This document shows, in pieces, positions 59,501 through 64,000 of a DNA stretch of 64,000 bases (its first letter is position 1; every line of letters begins with the position of its first letter). The translations under genes and the position numbers were made by a program. Under the pieces are notes generated by a model. That model did not search any database and was not told where the DNA came from. It saw only the letters and a list, made by a program, of their open reading frames with translations. Origin of the DNA: Isoperla grammatica. Lineage: Eukaryota > Arthropoda > Insecta > Plecoptera > Perlodidae. The stretch is from the NCBI GenBank assembly GCA_945910005.1, contig OX246744.1:902199-966198 (forward strand), written 5' to 3'.

Positions 59501-62500
59501 GACCACTTGTTGAGTCAGCTGGAGCTACAGGTGGGTGGAGAGGGGGGGGGCCTCGCTGTTCACACACGACCACTTGTTGAGTCAGCTGGAGCTACAGGTG
59601 GGTGGACAGGGGGGGCTCGCTGTTCACACACGACCACTTGTTGAGTCAGCTGGAGCTACAGGTGGGTAGAGAGGGGGGGGGCCTCGCTGTTCACACACGA
59701 CCACTTGTTGAGTCAGCTGGAGCTACAGGTGGGTAGAGAGGGGGGGGGCCTCGCTGTTCACACACGACCACTTGTTGAGTCAGCTGGAGCTACAGGTGGG
59801 TGGAGAGGGGGGGGGCCTCGCTGTTCACACACGACCACTTGTTGAGTCAGCTGGAGCTACAGGTGGGTGGAGAGGGGGGGGGCCTCGCTGTTCACACACG
59901 ACCACTTGTTGAGTCAGCTGGAGCTACAGGTGGGTGGAGAGGGGGGGGGCCTCGCTGTTCACACACGACCACTTGTTGAGTCAGCTGGAGCTACAGGTGG
60001 GTGGAGAGGGGGGGGGGGGCTCGCTGTTCACACACGACCACTTGTTGAGTCAGCTGGAGCTACAGGTGGGTGGAGAGGGGGGCTCGCTGTCCACACACGA
60101 CCACTTGTTGAGTCAGCTGGAGCTACAGGTGGGTGGAGAGGGGGGGGGCCTCGCTGTTCACACACGACCACTTGTTGAGTCAGCTGGAGCTACAGGTGGG
60201 TGGAGAGGGGGGGGGCCTCGCTGTTCACACACGATCACTTGTTGAGTCAGCTGGAGCTACAGGTGGGTGGAGAGGGGGGGGGGGCCTCGCTGTTCACACA
60301 CGACCACTTGTTGAGTCAGCTGGAGCTACAGGTGGGTGGAGAGGGGGGGGGCCTCGCTGTTCACACACGACCACTTGTTGAGTCAGCTGGAGCTACAGGT
60401 GGGTGGAGAGGGGGGGCTCGCTGTTCACTCACGACCACTTGTTGAGTCAGCTGGAGCTACAGGTGGGTGGAGAGGGGGGGGGGCCTCGCTGTTCACACAC
60501 GACCACTTGTTGAGTCAGCTGGAGCTACAGGTGGGTGGAGAGGGGGGGCTCGCTGTTCACACACGACCACTTGTTGAGTCAGCTGGAGCTACAGGTGGGT
60601 GGAGAGGGGGGGGGCCTCGCTGTTCACACACGACCACTTGTTGAGTCAGCTGGAGCTACAGGTGGGTGAAGAGGGGGGGGGCCTCGCTGTTCACACACGA
60701 CCACTTGTTGAGTCAGCTGGAGCTACAGGTGGGTGGAGAGGGGGGGGGCCTCGCTGTTCACACACGACCACTTGTTGAGTCAGCTGGAGCTACAGGTGGG
60801 TGGACAGGGGGGGCTCGCTGTTCACACACGACCACTTGTTGAGTCAGCTGGAGCTACAGGTGGGTAGAGAGGGGGGGGGCCTCGCTGTTCACACACGACC
60901 ACTTGTTGAGTCAGCTGGAGCTACAGGTGGGTAGAGAGGGGGGGGGCCTCGCTGTTCACACACGACCACTTGTTGAGTCAGCTGGAGCTACAGGTGGGTG
61001 GAGAGGGGGGGGGCCTCGCTGTTCACACACGACCACTTGTTGAGTCAGCTGGAGCTACAGGTGGGTGGAGAGGGGGGGGGCCTCGCTGTTCACACACGAC
61101 CACTTGTTGAGTCAGCTGGAGCTACAGGTGGGTGGAGAGGGGGGGGGCCTCGCTGTTCACACACGACCACTTGTTGAGTCAGCTGGAGCTACAGGTGGGT
61201 GGAGAGGGGGGGGCCTCGCTGTTCACACACGACCACTTGTTGAGTCAGCTGGAGCTACAGGTGGGTGGAGAGGGGGGGGGCCTCGCTGTTCACACACGAC
61301 CACTTGTTGAGTCAGCTGGAGCTACAGGTGGGTGGAGAGGGGGGGGGGCCTCGCTGTTCACACACGACCACTTGTTGAGTCAGCTGGAGCTACAGGTGGG
61401 TGGACAGGGGGGGCTCGAAAAAAAAACAGGGGTCACGGGCCTTCTTTTTAAGTTATTTCGACCTATAGTCTACGCTATTCCCCAATCTTCCCTATTGTAA
61501 GATTGGAAAACCTATACGCGTTGACTTAAAACACGGTGCAGAAGATTACCATGAAAAAAAAACATGTTTTAATTATGTGTTACATTGAAGATATTAAACA
61601 ATGATTAAAACAGGGATTAAAAAGACGACGTTATTTAACTCGTGTATGAGATATTCGTGACTAAACACACAAATAACATCTCAAAACCACCACGGCAACA
61701 CGTCGTGACGTCACGGCGGGGCTGACTAATGAATATATATTGATATTTGGCTATAATTCACAACACACACTTCTCAAAGTGTGTTTTACAATTAAATTTT
61801 AATAAATTTGGGGGTCACGGGCCTTCTTTTTGAGTTATTTGGACCTATAGTCTACGATAGTCCCCTATCTTCCCTATTGTAAGATTGGAAAACCTATACG
61901 CGTTGACCTAAAACACGGTGCAGTGGATTAACATGCAATTAAACATGTTTAAAGTGTGTACCACATTGTAGATACTTAAAACGGGGATTAAAAAGACAAC
62001 GTTATTTAACTCTTTTTAGAGATATTCGTGACTAAACACACAAATAACATTGCAAAACAACCACGGCAACACGTCGTGACGTAAACACAGCGGGGCTGAC
62101 CAATGAAAATATAATGGTATTTGGCTTCAATTCACAACATACACTACAATAAGTTTGCTTTTCAATTACATTTTAAAACAAACGGGGGTTACGGGCCTTC
62201 TTTTTGATTTATTTTGTACTTTAGTCTACGCTATTCCCCTATCTTCCCTATTGTACGATTGGAAAACCTATACGCACCGACCTAAAACACGGTGCAGTAG
62301 TTTAACATGAAATTAAGCATATTAAAGTTATGTATCACATTGTAGATGATAAAACAATGATTAAAACCGGCATTAAAAAGACGATCGATGTTATTTAACT
62401 TGTTTTAGAGATATTTGTGACTTGTTGAGTCAGCTGGAGCTACAGGTGTCCAGTTTAGTTGCCTGGTCGACGCTTGTACAGACCTCACAACACCTTGGCA

Positions 62501-64000
62501 ACGACGTCGAGTCATGTCTGGAGTCAATCATATTGTCTGGCAATAGAACTAACTAACTAACGTATGTGAATGTTTTGTCCCCAGGTCGAGTCCAAACAGA
62601 AGGAGTGGGAGCTGCAGATGAAGATAATGAAGCAGGAATGGGAGACTGCCAGCAACGCGGCCAAGTAAGACATATTATGTGATGTCACGCCCCACGCACG
62701 TCTACGCGTGATGCCTAGACCTACCCTGTCAATATTGTTGCAATCAATATTTCCGTTTCTGTCAAGTTACCTTATGTAACCTCTGAAATGTGTTGCTCCA
62801 ACGTACATTACTTGTCACGATACAATTGAGGGGTTGAAAAACTGAAATATTTATCAGAACAGAGAACCATTGACTAGAAAGAGCGTTGGATTCTACAGGA
62901 ATTAACACATTTTGGTTTACTGTATTGTTAAGCAATGTCAACCGACTGAATTCAGGGGTTCTACAGAGTGGGACACTATATCTTCTAATAGAGAATCCAA
63001 TTAAGATGTAGTGTTCAAATCGATTAAACATACCCACGTTATCTTTTAAATCAATAAAATACGTGTACATGCGTAGTCGACATAGTGTTGTGTCAAATAC
63101 TTAAAAACGTAACAGTCTCAAACAAGGTGGAGATTCTCGCAGTTCTTTTATATCTTCTAATAATATAGTATAATGCCGTGTGTTCAACAGGTATGCCACG
63201 CGAACAAGTTGTTTACCTGCGTCGGTAACCTGTTGCGTGTGTTCATGCCACGCGAACAAGTTGTTTACCTGCGTCGTGTAACGTGTTGCGTGTGTTCAAC
63301 AGGTATGCCACGCGAACAAGTCATGTAACCTGTTGCGTGTGTTCAACAGGTATGCCACGCGCAAGCTGGAATGCGTCACGCGGGTGTTCACGGACAAGGC
63401 GGAGACCAACGAGCGGGTGCAACGCGTCATGTCGTGTAGTAACCTGTTGCGTGTGTTCAACAGGTATGCCACGCGCAAGCTGGATTGCGTCACGAAGGTG
63501 TTCACGGACAAGGCGGAGACCAATGAGAGAGTCCAACGCGTCATGTCGTGTAGTAACCTGTTGCGTGTGTTCAACAGGTATGCCAAGCGCAAGCTGGATT
63601 GCGTCACGAAGGTGTTCACGGACAAGGCGGAGACCAATGAGAGAGTCCAACGCGTCATGTCGTGTAGTAACCTGTTGCGTGTGTTCAACAGGTATGCCAC
63701 GCGCAAGCTGAATTGCGTCACGAAGGTGTTCACGGACAAGGCGGAGACCAATGAGAGAGTCCAACGCGTCATGTCGTGTAGTAACCTGTTGCGTGTGTTC
63801 AACAGGTATGCCACGCGCAAGCTGGATTGCGTCACGAAGGTGTTCACGGACAAGGCGGAGACCAATGAGAGAGTCCAACGCGTCATGTCGTGTAGTAACC
63901 TGTTGCGTGTGTTCAACAGGTATGCCACGCGCAAGCTGGATTGCGTCACGAAGGTGTTCACGGACAAGGCGGAGACCAATGAGAGAGTCCAACGCGTCAT
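47510..64000 (+). CDS. Long multi-exon coiled-coil protein, runs off right edge
   Basis: Starts at CGCCACCATG. Exons: 47510-47566, 47826-47903, 47969-48148, 48606-48701, 48938-49018, 49100-49195, 49695-49772, 50117-50363, 50816-51276, 51594-51800, 52322-52441, 53404-53690, 53793-54077, 54413-54488 (or 54536), 54649-54702, 54984-55150, 56065-56257, 56936-57070, 62585-62664, 63350 to the edge; every phase agrees. The first about 450 residues are low-complexity: EQ, GGYPDPRQQP and EPEP repeats, then RD/RS-rich. From exon 10 on it is continuous heptad coil (LERQQYKALQNANQKLRDML; LRELETQRDELQEKL; DDQMNTIKQLKAQLQD). The last exon enters a 38-residue repeat (YATRKLDCVTKVFTDKAETN). No known family recognised; a cytoskeletal, centrosomal or Golgi scaffold is plausible. 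Exon 2 is the least certain. Confidence 0.75.
48606..48665 (+). repeat. 30-bp coding duplication at an exon acceptor
   Basis: CCTGGGGGGTACCCGGACCC plus TCGTCAACAG occurs twice in tandem, giving two PGGYxDPRQQ units. The unit ends in CAACAG, the same six bases as the true acceptor, so each copy recreates a 3' splice site. Confidence 0.8.
51816..52267. mobile_element. MITE of about 450 bp in an intron
   Basis: Inverted ends of about 40 bp: CCCTGTTTACATGGCGGACT at the left and GGTCCGCCATGTAAACATAG at the right, with GGTACTGAGTACGG and its complement inside. Non-coding interior. Confidence 0.8.
52743..53395 (+). repeat. 97-bp array abutting an exon acceptor of the coiled-coil gene
   Basis: About seven copies with GTTGGCCCGCCTTCGTTTGG and CACCTCTGCAACTATCA. 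The last copy runs directly into CGTGACCTTCAG and the exon at 53404. A related single copy sits in an earlier intron at about 51310-51420. Confidence 0.92.
54453..54548 (+). repeat. 48-bp duplication of an exon end and its donor
   Basis: GTGATCGCCTCGCAGAAACA ... AACAAG|GTAGGTACACAG is present twice. Both donors GTAGGT are intact. The 12 bases between copies are too short for an intron but read in frame as VGTQ, so either donor leaves the frame intact (36 bases plus 12). Confidence 0.85.
54572..54654. repeat. Hairpin repeat that may supply a splice acceptor
   Basis: Inverted arms AAGGTCTACTTGATCTC and GAGATCAAGTAGACGTT, same family as the 43-bp array. The right arm ends ...CAAGTAG|AC, and the next in-frame coiled-coil exon (TLVRESNDIELAVVEKLQ) starts exactly after that TAG. 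Confidence 0.7.
56494..56850 (+). mobile_element. 5S-rRNA-derived SINE (SINE3-type)
   Basis: 56494-56617 resembles a whole 5S gene: GCCAACG start, ACACCGAAGTTAAGCAACCT, CGGGC, GATGGATGGGTGACC and a GTTGGTTA end, with internal pol III promoter elements. It is followed by an unrelated tail with TTTCGGATGGGACGTAAAGC, which recalls the conserved Deu-type SINE tail, and by ATCATTCATCAATCATC repeats. An intronic insertion, not a functional 5S gene, as substitutions interrupt stems. Confidence 0.75.
57044..61416 (+). repeat. 67-bp array of about 65 units, each with exon end, donor and G-run
   Basis: The unit is CACTTGTTGAGTCAGCTGGA GCTACAG|GTGGGTGGAGAG, then G(6-12), then CTCGCTGTTCACACACGAC. The first unit is the real end of exon 56936-57070 (EHLLSQLELQ) with its donor CAG|GTGGGT. 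The rest fill the intron. Unit variants (GTGGACAG, GTAGAGAG, CTGTCCAC, CACTCACG, GTGAAGAG) recur in the same order about 666 bp and about 2.26 kb apart, showing higher-order duplication. Confidence 0.96.
61429..62422 (+). repeat. Three tandem copies of a 373-382-bp unit
   Basis: Starts at 61429, 61811 and 62184, each with GGGGTCACGGGCCTTCTTTT and CCCTATTGTAAGATTGGAAA (third copy slightly diverged and truncated). It lies at the end of the 67-bp array. A lone fragment of the 67-bp unit (TTGTTGAGTCAGCTGGAGCT) sits at its far end, 62422-62446. Confidence 0.9.
62735..62960. mobile_element. Second copy of the 19306-type inverted-repeat element
   Basis: Shares CAATATTTCCGTTT, AAATATTTATC and CAGAGAACCATT segments with the element at 19306-19515. 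Confidence 0.5.
63190..64000 (+). repeat. 114-bp (38-codon) array at the last visible exon, continues past the edge
   Basis: Six units of 114 bp from about 63350, preceded by three shorter degenerate copies from 63190. Each begins after TTCAACAG (an acceptor) with GTATGCCACGCGCAAGCTGG. The frame set by the previous exon (AA|G TAT) stays open through every unit. It reads YATRKLDCVTKVFTDKAETN then ERVQRVMSCSNLLRVFNR. Confidence 0.92.

Noticed and set aside
57100..61500. Many 80-122-residue ORFs (ASLFTHDHLLSQLELQ type)
   Set aside because: They arise because the 67-bp unit lacks stops in most frames; the unit shifts frame each copy, so they are array artefacts, not genes.
63296..64000. Antisense ORF of 234 codons
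   Set aside because: Shadow of the 114-bp repeat; the sense frame matches the upstream exon phase.

Overview
This window is animal nuclear DNA with spliceosomal introns. Genes have small exons, GT-AG and occasional GC-AG introns, AATAAA signals, many short dispersed repeats and an unusual load of minisatellites. Allantoinase, TPRG1L-like, HCF and SKP1 homologues point to an invertebrate bilaterian. A 5S-rRNA-derived retroposon resembling arthropod 5S fits an arthropod best, but the species cannot be fixed from sequence alone.

Layout, left to right. (1) 40-1777 (+): 3' half of allantoinase. (2) about 5451-8326: a 2.9-kb imperfect inverted repeat carrying broken copies of a cysteine-rich transposon-type ORF. 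(3) 9224-13164 (-): complete six-exon TPRG1L-like gene. (4) 15182-17792 (+): an unrecognised nuclear-type protein (here 'A') with SUMO-interaction-like motifs. (5) 19609-25160 (-): the C-terminal subunit of host cell factor (HCF), apparently a stand-alone gene. (6) 25870-29357 (+): protein 'B', a paralogue of A, head-to-head with HCF-C across a 710-bp shared promoter. (7) 31930-33518 (-): a divergent SKP1-like gene with an eroded C-terminus. (8) 35468-45194 (-): a signal-peptide/transmembrane/coiled-coil protein of about 955 aa. (9) 47510 to beyond the right edge (+): a long coiled-coil protein of at least 20 exons, divergent from (8). Exons were joined by hand, and in every gene the intron phases agree from exon to exon.

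Two themes stand out. First, HCF-C and B both appear to start at an ATG split by an intron (AT|G), facing each other across a promoter with four ATCGAT motifs. HCF-C has no kelch half upstream, so the gene looks like a genetic version of the N/C cleavage that HCF normally undergoes as a protein. Second, about ten tandem arrays start at, or include, exon-intron junctions or stop codons. Their units carry copies of real 5' or 3' splice sites (HCF-C, SKP1-like, both coiled-coil genes). The extreme case is about 65 copies of a 67-bp unit with a splice donor and a G-run at 57.06-61.42 kb.

Proteins A and B share an unnamed domain of about 85 residues on an equivalent exon (phase 0 in, phase 2 out). 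It is followed by an acidic tail with SUMO-interaction-like motifs. They are the best candidates here for an undescribed protein family.
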